From Bacillota bacterium (GTDB taxonomy: Bacteria; Bacillota; Clostridia; Peptostreptococcales; Anaerovoracaceae): 42,777 bases of DNA. The stretch lies in assembly GCA_017472365.1 (NCBI GenBank), contig JAFUQN010000151.1, forward strand, positions 1 through 42,777, read 5' to 3'. Shown piece after piece: positions 6,921 through 15,816 of this stretch. The notes beneath the pieces are model-generated. The model did not search any database and was not told where the DNA came from. It saw only the letters and a program-made list of their open reading frames with translations. The position numbers and the translations under genes were made by a program. Numbering within the stretch: the stretch's first letter is position 1; the number at the start of each line of letters is the position of its first letter.

Positions 6921-7940
6921 TTAAATCTCCAACTTCGTTCCGTTGAACCAGATCTCTTTGATGTCCTTCGGATCGATTACCTTCTGGAACAGTGCATCCA
7001 CCTGGGTATTGCTGCCAAACAATTGCGGTCCTCCGCTTCCGTAACCTCCACTGCGAAATTCCACTTCGCTCCCATCCGCTAACAACAAACGAATCTCACG
7101 CATGTCGGTAGACTGGTAATTATCACTGGTTTCCATGACCACGGACATGGGCGACAGATACACTGTCTTCACAGTAATCGTTTTTTCCGTATCACCCCGC
7201 AGGAACGTCACTTCCTGATCCAGCCGGAAGGTCTGTGTGTTATCTTCCCGACCCACAGGGATCTCAAAGATCCAGGACCCTTCGCCCAACGTGATCAGTT
7301 CCCCTTCCTCATCGTACTTAGCAAAATCCTTCAGCGTCAGTTTCAGCGTTTTTCCGGACAGCTTCTCACTGCTATCATAATGAAGGACCATGGTCACCGT
7401 GTCGCTCTGACCGTCGTGTTCCTCTGGCTGATCCATAAACCACCCGGAACGTGTAATGTCCGGAAGTCCCACCTTGCTGTCCCGGAAATAATAATATCCC
7501 GGTTCCAAAGCCGCGTCGTCGTCCTGCGACACATCGAACAACACATAACAACCATTCCGGTCGTGGATCATCTGTCTCAGGGTCACCGTATAACCGTCGA
7601 TGCTCTGACTCTGATCCTCAAAGATCGTCCCCATATCGCTGACAATTTCCTTCCCCCTGTCGTTTCCACCCAGAAGTTCCGCCAGTCCGCCGTCCATTAC
7701 CGTGGCCCCAAAAGCTCCTGCTGACAGCGCCATCACCACCACACAGGCAACCGCCGCGCTCCGCTTCCAGCGGCGCGGCGGCCGCGGCTTCGCCGTCGAA
7801 ACAACGGTCCGCTCATCGCGTTCCATGGACTTGCGCTCCTGCTCCACCTGTTCCATGACCCGGTTCAGGATCCGCCGCTGTTCCAGTTCGCTGAGCGGTT
7901 CTTCCTTCGCCGTCAATTCATCCATCCACTTATCTATCAT
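6921..7940 (-). CDS. DUF4179-type membrane protein, probable anti-sigma factor
   Basis: This 339-residue protein has a charged cytoplasmic N-terminus (1-55, rich in Glu and Arg), one membrane span (about 58-82, RSAAVACVVVMALSAGAFGATVM region) and a large extracytoplasmic domain of beta-rich character. That is the layout of the DUF4179 proteins encoded next to ECF sigma factors in clostridia and bacilli, where the N-terminus is thought to hold the sigma factor. The gene overlaps the sigma gene by 11 bp, so they are translationally coupled. The outer domain may sense an envelope signal; no protease site or ligand motif is recognisable. It ends at the palindrome that also serves sdpRI. Confidence 0.78.
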   Translation of the reverse strand: MIDKWMDELTAKEEPLSELEQRRILNRVMEQVEQERKSMERDERTVVSTAKPRPPRRWKRSAAVACVVVMALSAGAFGATVMDGGLAELLGGNDRGKEIVSDMGTIFEDQSQSIDGYTVTLRQMIHDRNGCYVLFDVSQDDDAALEPGYYYFRDSKVGLPDITRSGWFMDQPEEHDGQSDTVTMVLHYDSSEKLSGKTLKLTLKDFAKYDEEGELITLGEGSWIFEIPVGREDNTQTFRLDQEVTFLRGDTEKTITVKTVYLSPMSVVMETSDNYQSTDMREIRLLLADGSEVEFRSGGYGSGGPQLFGSNTQVDALFQKVIDPKDIKEIWFNGTKLEI

Positions 7941-8538
7941 CGAATGATCCCCCCTTCGTCAGCTGCGTTTTCAGGGCCTTTTTCCCGCGATACAAACGGT
8001 TTTCAACCTGCTTTTCCGTCAGTTCCAGAACTTCCGCGATCCGTTTTACCGGAAGATCCATCCAGTATCGGAGAAGAAAGATTTCCCGGTCCGGCGGATC
8101 CATCCGGTCCACCGCCCGTAGTACCGCCTCGCGGTTCTCCTGATCCGCCAGTTGTTCCGCGAAGTCCGACTCTTCCCGCAGTTCCGGAAACATTGCGGCG
8201 GCGTCATCGCCCGTCAGGGCGATTGCCTCCATTGAAACCGAAGCTTTGGGCCGGCGTCGCACCATATCGATGGCAACATGGCGGGCGATCCCGCAGGTGT
8301 AGCTGTACAGCGTAGTCCCCTGGCGTTCGCTGTCAAACCCGTCTGCACTCCGCCATAACCGGATAAAGGTTTCAGAAATACATTCTTCAATATCCCTGTG
8401 AGAATCTGCACCTAAAATCGTTTTGGCAATCCACTTCACCGATGGACCGAACAGGTCAATTACCAGTTCCAAACCGCGTTCCGGATCCGTTTGAAGCAGC
8501 TTCCGTATTCTCTTTTCTTCATGCTTTGTCAGTTTCAT
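7930..8538 (-). CDS. ECF-type RNA polymerase sigma factor
   Basis: This 202-residue protein has a region 2 (about 50-95, with the ISETFIRLWRSADGFD and YTCGIARHVAIDMVRRR stretches) and a region 4 (about 135-195, with DREIFLLRYWMDLPVKRIAE and a helix-turn-helix around EKQVENRLYRGKKAL). The length and domain content are those of an ECF (group IV) sigma factor. GGAGG lies 5-10 bases before the ATG. The partner membrane protein overlaps its 3' end. The regulon is not visible, and I could not identify an autoregulated ECF promoter with confidence. The lack of region 1 and 3 excludes a housekeeping sigma factor. Confidence 0.88.
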   Translation of the reverse strand: MKLTKHEEKRIRKLLQTDPERGLELVIDLFGPSVKWIAKTILGADSHRDIEECISETFIRLWRSADGFDSERQGTTLYSYTCGIARHVAIDMVRRRPKASVSMEAIALTGDDAAAMFPELREESDFAEQLADQENREAVLRAVDRMDPPDREIFLLRYWMDLPVKRIAEVLELTEKQVENRLYRGKKALKTQLTKGGSFDDR

Positions 8539-8604
8539 ATATGCCTCCGCATCGATACTTTCACAAATACATTCGCAGCTTCAGGAAAAAATCACTCACA
8601 TTTT

Positions 8605-8642
8605 ATAAAAAAATCGCAGGAACTTTTTGTGATCCTGCGATT
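8605..8642 (-). terminator. Terminator of the ecf-trmB operon
   Basis: On the minus strand, 10-bp arms (8633-8642 and 8612-8621) with an 11-base loop run into seven T. It begins 5 bases after the trmB stop and separates that operon from the sigma factor gene. Confidence 0.88.
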
Positions 8643-8647
8643 ATGCA

Positions 8648-9445
8648 CTAAAACCGGACTCTGCAATAATGGATATTCTTCCCCATTGCAGTAAAACGTT
8701 CCTCATATTCCGTTGTCACCTGTGCAGAAGCGAGAGCGCCTTCTCCCGGACCCGGAAGCGGTACTTCATGTTCTTCCGCGTCCAAAACCACGGAACGAAC
8801 CGGCACTTCTTCCATGACACCGTGAAGATCATCTGTCATTTCCAAAATTTCCAGACCAAAATCATAGAATTCCTGAACGGAAAACTGGAATAATGCATCA
8901 TTGTCGGATTTGAATTCCAGAATACTTCCGGGAGCCAGTACCTTCTTGTATTCAGCCAGATATCGTCTGTGAGTCAGACGGCGCTTGGCGTGAGCCTTCT
9001 TCGGCCAGGGATCACTGAAGTTCAGATAGATTCCGCGAACCTCACCCTGTTCAAAGAAATCTTCCATCTCGTTGATATAGTCCGTGATGAATCTGACGTT
9101 TTCCAAAGGTTCGGCCACCACCAGATCCTCCGGAGAATCGATGATTCCATTTTCTTCTGCCGCATCTTCATCCAGTACAGTAGCCTTTACTCCGGCAGCC
9201 TTTTCCAATGCGCGCAGTACCACCGTACCTGCACCTTCCACCGCCAGGAAATTGCGTTCCGGATACTTTCGGGCCAGTCCTGTGATAAACTTTCCCTTTC
9301 CGCAGCCGATTTCCATATACAATTCCGGAGAAGGTTCGCCGAACGCTTCCTTCCAGCGGCCTTTCAGCGCCGCCGGTTCCTCAATGATCCAGTGTCCGTA
9401 CTGTGCAATTTTTTCTTCTTCGTTCTTTACTTTACGCTGACGCAT
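8648..9445 (-). CDS. trmB: tRNA (guanine-N7-)-methyltransferase
   Basis: TrmB makes m7G46 in the tRNA variable loop using S-adenosylmethionine. This 265-residue protein shows the SAM-binding motif EIGCGKGKFI (about 45-54), the acidic ribose-binding E of VEGA, the conserved NFSDPWPKKAHAKRRL substrate motif (about 141-156) and the C-terminal TEYEERF block. It is longer than usual (about 215-240) because of a Glu-rich insertion near residues 95-105 and another near 210-225. It is the last gene of the lipoprotein-ecfA-ecfT operon (9 bp after ecfT) and is followed by a terminator. The function is unrelated to transport, so the link is probably only transcriptional. Confidence 0.93.
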   Translation of the reverse strand: MRQRKVKNEEEKIAQYGHWIIEEPAALKGRWKEAFGEPSPELYMEIGCGKGKFITGLARKYPERNFLAVEGAGTVVLRALEKAAGVKATVLDEDAAEENGIIDSPEDLVVAEPLENVRFITDYINEMEDFFEQGEVRGIYLNFSDPWPKKAHAKRRLTHRRYLAEYKKVLAPGSILEFKSDNDALFQFSVQEFYDFGLEILEMTDDLHGVMEEVPVRSVVLDAEEHEVPLPGPGEGALASAQVTTEYEERFTAMGKNIHYCRVRF

Positions 9446-9454
9446 CGATGTCTC

Positions 9455-10255
9455 CTATCCTATAACACGTAAGGCAATGAGGATCGCCATATAAATCATT
9501 ATGATCACAGCCCCCAGAACATCGCTCTTTCCGAAGGCCATTCTGTGAAGTCTTGTACGGTTTTCCCCGCCGCGATAACATCTGGCTTCCATGGCCATGG
9601 CCAATTCCACAGCGATACGGAATGCACTGATGAACAGGGGAACTAACAGCGGGATCAGGCTCTTTGCTCTCTGGATCATATTTCCGCTTTCAAAGTCCGC
9701 ACCGCGGGCCATCTGCGCTTTCATGATTTTATCCGTTTCATCCAGTAATGTCGGAATAAACCGGAGCGCGATGCTCATCATCATAGCAAGTTCATGGGCC
9801 GGAACGCCAATCTTCTGCAGCGGGCTCAAAAGCCGTTCGATCCCGTCAGTCAGACTGATGGGCTTTGTAGTCAGCGTCATCAAAGAGGACCCTATGATCA
9901 GAAGTGCCAGTCTGACCACCATGAAGAACGCGTTATAGATCCCTTCCATCGTGACCTTCAACGGTCCCAACTGCACCAGAACTTCACCGGGTGTCATGAA
10001 CATGTTGAGCACAAACGTGAACAGCATGATCATGAAAATCGGTTTCAGCCCTTTCAGCATGAATTTCAGCGGAACACCGGAAATCTTGATGCACAGTCCC
10101 AAAAAGACCAGTGCAATCCCAAATCCCACAAAGCTGTCCACAACAAACAGTGAAATCAGATACAGAAGCGTTCCCACGATTTTGGTTCGCGGATCAAGTC
10201 TGTGGATCGCCGATTCACCGGGATAATACTGACCTAACGTAATATCACGAATCAT
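9455..10255 (-). CDS. ecfT: Energy-coupling factor transporter membrane subunit EcfT
   Basis: This 266-residue membrane protein carries the EcfT features: an N-terminal YYPGESAIHRLDPRTKI block (10-26), several membrane segments, and the coupling-helix Ala-Arg-Gly signatures, ARGAD around residue 183 and ARCYRGG around 224. EcfT joins the two ATPases to exchangeable S components that bind vitamins or metals. The ATG overlaps the ecfA stop by one base. No S component gene is adjacent, so this appears to be a group II, shared ECF module. Substrate range cannot be inferred. Confidence 0.92.
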   Translation of the reverse strand: MIRDITLGQYYPGESAIHRLDPRTKIVGTLLYLISLFVVDSFVGFGIALVFLGLCIKISGVPLKFMLKGLKPIFMIMLFTFVLNMFMTPGEVLVQLGPLKVTMEGIYNAFFMVVRLALLIIGSSLMTLTTKPISLTDGIERLLSPLQKIGVPAHELAMMMSIALRFIPTLLDETDKIMKAQMARGADFESGNMIQRAKSLIPLLVPLFISAFRIAVELAMAMEARCYRGGENRTRLHRMAFGKSDVLGAVIIMIYMAILIALRVIG

Positions 10256-12054
10256 TACAGCTCACCCCGCTTCCATCTCAATACGTCCGCAAGAGCTTCC
10301 TGCACGGTCAGGGCAGTGGTTTCCACCGGTACCCCGCTCTGCTTTAAGCGATACATGAATTCCGTTGCCGGCGGTAAACCCAGGCCGATTTCCGACAGTT
10401 CCTCCGCTTTGGAGAAGACTTCCTGAGGCGTACCGTTCATCCACAGACGGCCTCCGTCCATGACCAGAACGCGGTCCGCCAGTCGGGCTGCATCTCCCAT
10501 ATTATGCGATACCAGAAGGATGGTCACCCCGCCTTCCTTCTTGATTTTTTCGATCATCAGAAGAATGTCATGATGGGATTTCGGATCCAGTCCCGCTGTG
10601 GGCTCGTCCAAAATCAACATCTTCGGTTCCATGGCAATCACACCGTCAATCGCCACTCTGCGCTTCTGTCCGCCGGACAGCGCAAACGGTGAACGGTTTT
10701 TTACTTCCTCAAAATCCAGTCCCACCAATTCGATAGCTCTTTTCGCTTTTTGTTCCGCTTCTTCCTGAGATAATCCCAGATTCAGCGGGCCATAACATAC
10801 ATCTTTCAGAACCGTTTCTTCAAACAGCTGATACTCCGGATACTGGAACACCAGCCCCACGTTCTTCCGGACATCTCTCAGTTTTTCCTTACCTCCGTGG
10901 ATATCTTCTCCATTGATGTACACCGATCCGCCGGTGGGCTTTAATAACCCGTTTAAATGCTGAATCAGCGTAGATTTCCCGGATCCGGTATGTCCGATCA
11001 GCGCAGTAAAGCTGTTTTCTTCCAACGCAAAACTCACATCGTTCAGTGCAATGCTTTCAAATGGTAACCCTGCATTGAATACATGGCGCAGATTCTTTAC
11101 TTCCGCTACAATGGTCCCTGTCTTTTCTTTTTCAGGCGCGGTGTCTGTGTCGCTTTGTTCAACTTTAAACGCGCTTTTTTCCGACACTTCGGAAATCTTC
11201 GCCGCATCGCTGCTCAGATATGTTACCAGTGTATCAGTATCGATGATATCCGTCGGAATCTCCATTCCGTTGTCCCGCAGATATTCTGCCATTTCCACAG
11301 CAAAAGGAACATCCAGATACAGATCACGAATCTTTCCACCATGGAGGAATACATCCTTTGGTACCCCATCCAGTACCACATGACCGTCGTCCATGATAAT
11401 GATGCGGTCAGCCTGTGCCGCTTCGTCCATGAAGTGTGTGATCAGTACGATTGTGATCCCTTCTTCATGAAGCTGGTGAATGATATCCATGACCTGTGCG
11501 CGGCCTTTGGGATCCAGCATTGCCGTCGGTTCGTCCAGAATCACACATTCCGGACGCATGGCCATAACACCAGCAATAGCCACCCTCTGCTTCTGCCCGC
11601 CGGACAGGTGGTGCGGCGCTCTCTTTCGATGCTGGTACATGTTCACTTTCTTCAATGCCTCATCCACCCTGCGACGGATTTCAGAGGGCTCTACGCCCAG
11701 ATTTTCCGGTCCAAAAGCCACGTCATCTTCAACAATGGAAGATACCAGCTGATTGTCCGGATTCTGAAATACCATTCCGGCGCTCTGACGGATTTCCCAC
11801 AAGTGCTCTTCATCCTTTGTATCGTAGCCATTGACGTAAACTGCTCCCCCGGAAGGCAGAAGCAGCGCATTGATATTCTTCGCCAACGTGGATTTCCCGG
11901 ATCCATTTCGTCCGATGACAGCCGTGAAGCTTCCTCGTTTTACCGAAAAGCTCACATCATCGATGGCGGTCACCGTTTCTTTATTTTCTTCCCGCTGATA
12001 CTGAAACAGCAGATGTTCGATCTGAATGATGTCGTCGTTCTTAATATAACTCAT
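10255..12054 (-). CDS. ecfA: Fused EcfA1-EcfA2 ATPase of an ECF transporter
   Basis: One 599-residue chain contains two complete ABC ATPase domains. Domain 1 has Walker A GRNGSGKST (48-56), LSGGQKQRV and the DEPTAMLDP Walker B typical of EcfA1. Domain 2 has GHTGSGKST (354-362), LSGGQKRRV and DEPTAGLDP typical of EcfA2. A charged linker of about 50 residues (roughly 270-320) joins them. In most Bacillota these are two separate genes. The ATG at 12054 is chosen; an upstream TTG (12108) would add 18 residues but would overlap the lipoprotein gene by 68 bp. With EcfT it energises uptake through S components encoded elsewhere. The reading frame is continuous, so this is a true fusion and not a frameshift artefact. 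Confidence 0.9.
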   Translation of the reverse strand: MSYIKNDDIIQIEHLLFQYQREENKETVTAIDDVSFSVKRGSFTAVIGRNGSGKSTLAKNINALLLPSGGAVYVNGYDTKDEEHLWEIRQSAGMVFQNPDNQLVSSIVEDDVAFGPENLGVEPSEIRRRVDEALKKVNMYQHRKRAPHHLSGGQKQRVAIAGVMAMRPECVILDEPTAMLDPKGRAQVMDIIHQLHEEGITIVLITHFMDEAAQADRIIIMDDGHVVLDGVPKDVFLHGGKIRDLYLDVPFAVEMAEYLRDNGMEIPTDIIDTDTLVTYLSSDAAKISEVSEKSAFKVEQSDTDTAPEKEKTGTIVAEVKNLRHVFNAGLPFESIALNDVSFALEENSFTALIGHTGSGKSTLIQHLNGLLKPTGGSVYINGEDIHGGKEKLRDVRKNVGLVFQYPEYQLFEETVLKDVCYGPLNLGLSQEEAEQKAKRAIELVGLDFEEVKNRSPFALSGGQKRRVAIDGVIAMEPKMLILDEPTAGLDPKSHHDILLMIEKIKKEGGVTILLVSHNMGDAARLADRVLVMDGGRLWMNGTPQEVFSKAEELSEIGLGLPPATEFMYRLKQSGVPVETTALTVQEALADVLRWKRGEL

Positions 12055-12967
12055 TCTGTTCAAATACTCTCTTTTCCGCCGCAACTCTGATTCCGTAACA
12101 GGTATCAAAGAACAGCTTACTCTTTGTAGAATCTTTATAATTCATCGTATATCCAATGTCTTCGACATACGCATAAAACTCTTCCAATGCCCAGGCCAGA
12201 GTCGTTGCAGCGTTCTCTTCGATAAACGCATCGTAAGCAGATTTCGCCTGGGGATTGAATTCCCCGCTCTGATAATCAAAAATCGGACTGTTGGCAGTCC
12301 CCATCATGATCAGATCCAAGTAGGTGGAATACAGCCATTCCACTTCTTCTTCGATCAGAACGTTGCCCGGATGTTCGATGATCAATTCCTCCACAGTCAA
12401 TGCGCGATCCAGAAGTTGATCGTAACCGATTTGCAACGTAGCATTTTTTGTAGCCGGCTTGTCCGTGATCAGTGCATCGATCTCATACAACTTACTGAGC
12501 GCAGGATCGATGACTTTGGAAAACGTCTCATGCAGCGTCGCATAATTGACACGCAGCTGCACTTTCTCCTCAAAATAGACCGGATAAATGTGCGCCTTCT
12601 GGAGTGTACTGTAGTACTCTTTTGTGACGTTATCCTTTATTTTTTCCTCATTTAAAATCCCGGATTCTTTATCGAAATACGCGGCCAGCGACTGTACCTG
12701 AATATCATCCCGGTCCGTATTGATATACTGGATCAGATAATCCTCCAGATGTGCCACTAAAATACTGGCTCTGTCTGAAGTCAGTTTTTTCGCATAGGTC
12801 TCCGCATATTCCTCTGCCTCTGCCATGGACTGGGGCGTTGCCTTGTTGGATAATATTTTCGCGAACTCTGTCTGTATGTCCTCGTCGGATTTTCCACAGC
12901 CCGCGAAACAGCCGATACAGAGTACCAGGGCGGTGATCGTCATAGCTAATTTTGCATATCGTTTCAT
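12041..12967 (-). CDS. Lipoprotein of unknown function, first gene of the ecf operon
   Basis: This 308-residue protein begins with a lipoprotein signal peptide: positive MKR, a hydrophobic core and a CFAGC lipobox, with the lipidated Cys probably C24. The mature part is mostly helical and acidic, with no domain that I recognise. GGAGGAA lies 5 bases before the ATG and a good promoter lies upstream. Its last 14 bases overlap the fused ecfA start, so it is firmly part of the ECF transcript. ECF transporters do not need a substrate-binding lipoprotein, so its role is unclear; it could be an envelope factor or a binding protein for one S component. There are no obvious metal or peptide binding motifs. 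Confidence 0.8.
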   Translation of the reverse strand: MKRYAKLAMTITALVLCIGCFAGCGKSDEDIQTEFAKILSNKATPQSMAEAEEYAETYAKKLTSDRASILVAHLEDYLIQYINTDRDDIQVQSLAAYFDKESGILNEEKIKDNVTKEYYSTLQKAHIYPVYFEEKVQLRVNYATLHETFSKVIDPALSKLYEIDALITDKPATKNATLQIGYDQLLDRALTVEELIIEHPGNVLIEEEVEWLYSTYLDLIMMGTANSPIFDYQSGEFNPQAKSAYDAFIEENAATTLAWALEEFYAYVEDIGYTMNYKDSTKSKLFFDTCYGIRVAAEKRVFEQNELY

Positions 12968-13014
12968 CGTATTCCTCCGTTCAGCTTTCCTTCAAAAACC
13001 ACATACACTGTTAT

Positions 13015-13043
13015 ATTATAGCACAAACCACCTTGTATTCCAA
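13015..13043 (-). promoter_or_regulatory. Promoter of the lipoprotein-ecf-trmB operon
   Basis: On the minus strand TTGGAA (13038-13043) and an exact TATAAT (13015-13020) are 17 bp apart, 48 bp before the lipoprotein start. It begins right after the terminator of the preceding peptidase gene. Confidence 0.7.
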
Positions 13044-13046
13044 TAG

Positions 13047-13077
13047 AAAAGGAAGGAACGCTTTGTTCCTTCCTTTC
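13047..13077 (-). terminator. Terminator of the M3-type peptidase gene
   Basis: Perfect 12-bp arms (13048-13059 and 13065-13076) with a 5-base loop begin 10 bases after the peptidase stop and end in four T on the minus strand. Confidence 0.85.
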
Positions 13078-13085
13078 ATCCCGAT

Positions 13086-14927
13086 TCAGTGGTTCAGCGC
13101 GGAATCCAACAATTCCTCACACTGTCCCATGCACAAATCCATGACCTTGTGTACCGGTTCCGCCAGAAGACCTTTCGTTGCCACAGTGGTAACTGCATCA
13201 AATCCTCCCATGACCGTTTCATACATCAGGTTTTCTATTCTAATTTCGTGCACTTTCCGATCCAGTTCCAATTCTTTTCTCAAATCCCTGGAAAGATATC
13301 TCAGCTGATACTGTTCAAACGGAGATTGTAATCCCACTTCTTCCAGAGCATCCCGGAAAGGAACGAAATCCAGGGATACGAATTCCAAATACTTGTCCAC
13401 CGTTGCCAAATGATTCTTCTGAGCTTCCATCCAGAATTCCAGCGCAGCCGCAGCGGATACAGAGTAACTGATGCAGTAACACGGATCCTGGTACAAGTGG
13501 CTGATTTCCACCCAGTCCGTCATTTCATTGGGAAGTGTTCCTTCCTCTGCATATCCATACTCGATCATCAACTGACAATAGATCTCAGTCACTTTATCCG
13601 CGGACAGATCGCCGGAGCGATATACCCGATTTTCCAACTCACCGAGCATGGCTCCTTTACAAAGTGCGTTCAGGATACTGGCCAGCTGTTCAAAGAAGAC
13701 ATAGTCTGACGCCTCTCCAAACAGCTCTTCGTAATACTCTGTCATCAATAATTCCAATGCCTGGGAATGGACCTCTGCCACATCCAGATTGTCTTCCAAC
13801 GTCATCGAACCGGGATCCATCCAGTAATAATCATTGTAATGGCCCATTTCATGCGCTGCCGTAAAGAAATCTGTCAGATTCTCGTAAGGACTGTCAAAGA
13901 AAAAGGGGACATAGTAGTCTTCGATATATCCCGTAATTCCAATCGGAGACTTCGTCTGATCCGGCTCCGTATCGTAAAGTCCGTGTTCTCTCATGTATGT
14001 CAAAGACTCCAGAAGCTCTCCGGACATCATGGAGAAATAATCTTCCAGCATATCCAGTGCCCGCTCCCCGGCGTATTCGTCATGAAAAACGTCTTTATTT
14101 CTTTCGTAATAGAAATCCGCCAATTCATACACGTCATCTCTCAGCGGACACAGATACATCTTTACTTCACGGAAATATTCACTCAACTCATCCGGCCCGT
14201 AGTCCCTGCCATACATGACTTCGTAGGCATACTCCGCATAGTTGTCATACCCGTTGGCATCAGCAATGGCCCGGCGCGTCTCCCAAAGGCTGATATAAGA
14301 ATGCATTAAAAACGAATGTTTGTATTCACCGCTCTCCAGCCCGGGAAGCAAATCTGTTGTATAAAAGGAAATGAGGTCACGTTCTCTTTTGTAAACATCC
14401 TCAGAATATCCCGGAACGATCATAATTTTCACAGGCTCATACTCCCGGTATTGCTCATAAGCCTCCACATCTTCTTCGGATAAAAGTTCTCTTATACCGC
14501 TGTCACAGGGAGATTCCAACAGATCTCTGGTCAAAATCCCGAAGAGATCATCAAGTTCATCACCGGACTCCTGGATCTGTCTGTATTCAAAAGTTACATC
14601 GTCGTTCGTAGGTTCTTTATAATACTTTATTTTCAGAATCGATTCGACACCTCTGTAATGCCGGTATTCTTTCAGAAGTTTTTCATATTCTGCTTTTACT
14701 TTTTCTGTATTGGCACTGTTCTTTGCAAGCCTGCGCAGCAGGATCATGTCGGATTCGATTTCTCTCACATCCCGCACCTGACAGTCCATGTCGACGAAAT
14801 CCACAATCGGCCGCTCCACGTCCTCAAAGAAATCCGTCTGACGGACCAGGCCGGACTCTGCACCAAATACCGGTACCGGAACCGCCATCCAAAGAGCCAT
14901 TCCCATGGCAATCCAACGTCTGTTCAT
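13086..14927 (-). CDS. Secreted M3-family (oligoendopeptidase-like) zinc metallopeptidase
   Basis: The protein (613 residues from the chosen ATG) has a signal peptide (MNRRW, hydrophobic core, cleavage likely after VFGA). Its C-terminal half contains HEMGH (359-363) and, about 25 residues on, an acidic DVAEVHSQ segment supplying the third zinc ligand. This gluzincin pattern with a long helical N-terminal domain is that of peptidase family M3. M3 enzymes are usually cytoplasmic oligopeptidases, so an exported one is less common. ATG 14927 is preferred over 14945 because only it has a ribosome binding site (AAGGGAG). It is a single-gene unit between two terminators. It probably trims peptides outside the cell or in the wall zone; the substrate is unknown. 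Confidence 0.82.
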   Translation of the reverse strand: MNRRWIAMGMALWMAVPVPVFGAESGLVRQTDFFEDVERPIVDFVDMDCQVRDVREIESDMILLRRLAKNSANTEKVKAEYEKLLKEYRHYRGVESILKIKYYKEPTNDDVTFEYRQIQESGDELDDLFGILTRDLLESPCDSGIRELLSEEDVEAYEQYREYEPVKIMIVPGYSEDVYKRERDLISFYTTDLLPGLESGEYKHSFLMHSYISLWETRRAIADANGYDNYAEYAYEVMYGRDYGPDELSEYFREVKMYLCPLRDDVYELADFYYERNKDVFHDEYAGERALDMLEDYFSMMSGELLESLTYMREHGLYDTEPDQTKSPIGITGYIEDYYVPFFFDSPYENLTDFFTAAHEMGHYNDYYWMDPGSMTLEDNLDVAEVHSQALELLMTEYYEELFGEASDYVFFEQLASILNALCKGAMLGELENRVYRSGDLSADKVTEIYCQLMIEYGYAEEGTLPNEMTDWVEISHLYQDPCYCISYSVSAAAALEFWMEAQKNHLATVDKYLEFVSLDFVPFRDALEEVGLQSPFEQYQLRYLSRDLRKELELDRKVHEIRIENLMYETVMGGFDAVTTVATKGLLAEPVHKVMDLCMGQCEELLDSALNH

Positions 14928-14963
14928 AACACTTCTCCCTTTCATTTTTGATTCATTTTACCA

Positions 14964-14992
14964 TAAAAAAAGAGAACGGTCCCCCATTCTCT
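14964..14992 (-). terminator. Terminator of the fab-acc operon
   Basis: On the minus strand a 9-bp stem with one T-G pair (14984-14992 with 14971-14979, loop GGGA) is followed by seven T (14964-14970). It starts 10 bases after the accA stop and closes an operon of about 11 kb. Confidence 0.88.
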
Positions 14993-15001
14993 CTCAAAAT
15001 A

Positions 15002-15802
15002 CTAAAATTTTCGAAAACGCTGATATCGTTCTTCCAGTAGTTGTTCCATCGGACGTTTTCTCGCCCACATAAATTCTTCGTAAAGAAGATCTTCCAAAAG
15101 ATAATAGACACGCTTTTCGTTGCGGCTTCCGACTTTAAAATCCTCCGGTTCCGGAATGACCTTTTCCGCCACTCCCAGCTCCTTCAGATCCTTTGCCGTC
15201 AGCTTCAGACATTCAGCCGCCTCCTTCATGCGTTTTGCGTCTTTCCACAGGATACTTGCACATCCCTCTGGAGAAATGACAGAATACACTGCGTTCTCCA
15301 TCATAAAAATCCGGTCAGCCACAGCTAATGCCAGTGCACCGCCACTTCCGCCTTCCCCGATGAACAAACTGATGACCGGCGTTTTCAGAGTCATCATTTC
15401 CATCAGATTCTCCGCAATGGCGAGCCCCTGTCCACGTTCCTCTGCACCGATCCCCGGATAGGCTCCTGAAGTATCTACAATGCATAACACTGGACGTCCG
15501 AACTTCTCAGCCAGCTTCATCTGACGAAGCGCCTTCCGATACCCCTCCGGATGAGGAGATCCGAAATTCTTCGCAATTTTTTCTTTCGTCGTATGGCCCT
15601 TGTCCATGGCAATCACCGTCACCGGTAAGTTTTTCAACTTCCCGATTCCGGTAATGATTGCTTTGTCTTCACCAAACCGCCGGTCGCCGTGAAACTCCGT
15701 AAAATTACTGATCAAATTATCAATATAATCTCTTCCCGTGGGTCGCCCCTTGGAGCGGGCCGCTTCCACGCGTTTATATGCTTTCAATTTCTCTGTTTCC
15801 AC
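15002..15802 (-). CDS. accA: Acetyl-CoA carboxylase carboxyltransferase subunit alpha
   Basis: This 266-residue subunit, with AccD, transfers the carboxyl group from carboxybiotin to acetyl-CoA, giving malonyl-CoA. Seen features are the ARSKGRPTGRDYIDNL N-terminal block, the FHGDRRFGEDKA segment, SGAYPGIGAEERGQ (oxyanion and CoA region, about 111-124) and SGGALALAVAD. It is shorter than E. coli AccA because the first 50 or so residues of that protein are missing, which is common in clostridial AccA. It is the last gene of the operon and lies 14 bp after accD. It ends in TAG. Confidence 0.95.
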   Translation of the reverse strand: METEKLKAYKRVEAARSKGRPTGRDYIDNLISNFTEFHGDRRFGEDKAIITGIGKLKNLPVTVIAMDKGHTTKEKIAKNFGSPHPEGYRKALRQMKLAEKFGRPVLCIVDTSGAYPGIGAEERGQGLAIAENLMEMMTLKTPVISLFIGEGGSGGALALAVADRIFMMENAVYSVISPEGCASILWKDAKRMKEAAECLKLTAKDLKELGVAEKVIPEPEDFKVGSRNEKRVYYLLEDLLYEEFMWARKRPMEQLLEERYQRFRKF

Positions 15803-15816
15803 GCCGCTCTCCTTTC

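Noticed and set aside
6921-8538. Sigma/anti-sigma pair as regulator of sdpRI
   Set aside because: The sdpR promoter has sigma-A-like boxes and no ECF-type -35/-10, so direct control is not supported.
11083-12090. 335-codon plus-strand frame opposite the fused EcfA
   Set aside because: Shadow frame; the ABC motifs are all on the minus strand.
12055-12108. TTG-initiated 18-residue N-terminal extension of EcfA
   Set aside because: It lies inside the upstream lipoprotein gene, and the ATG at 12054 matches the usual EcfA1 start.
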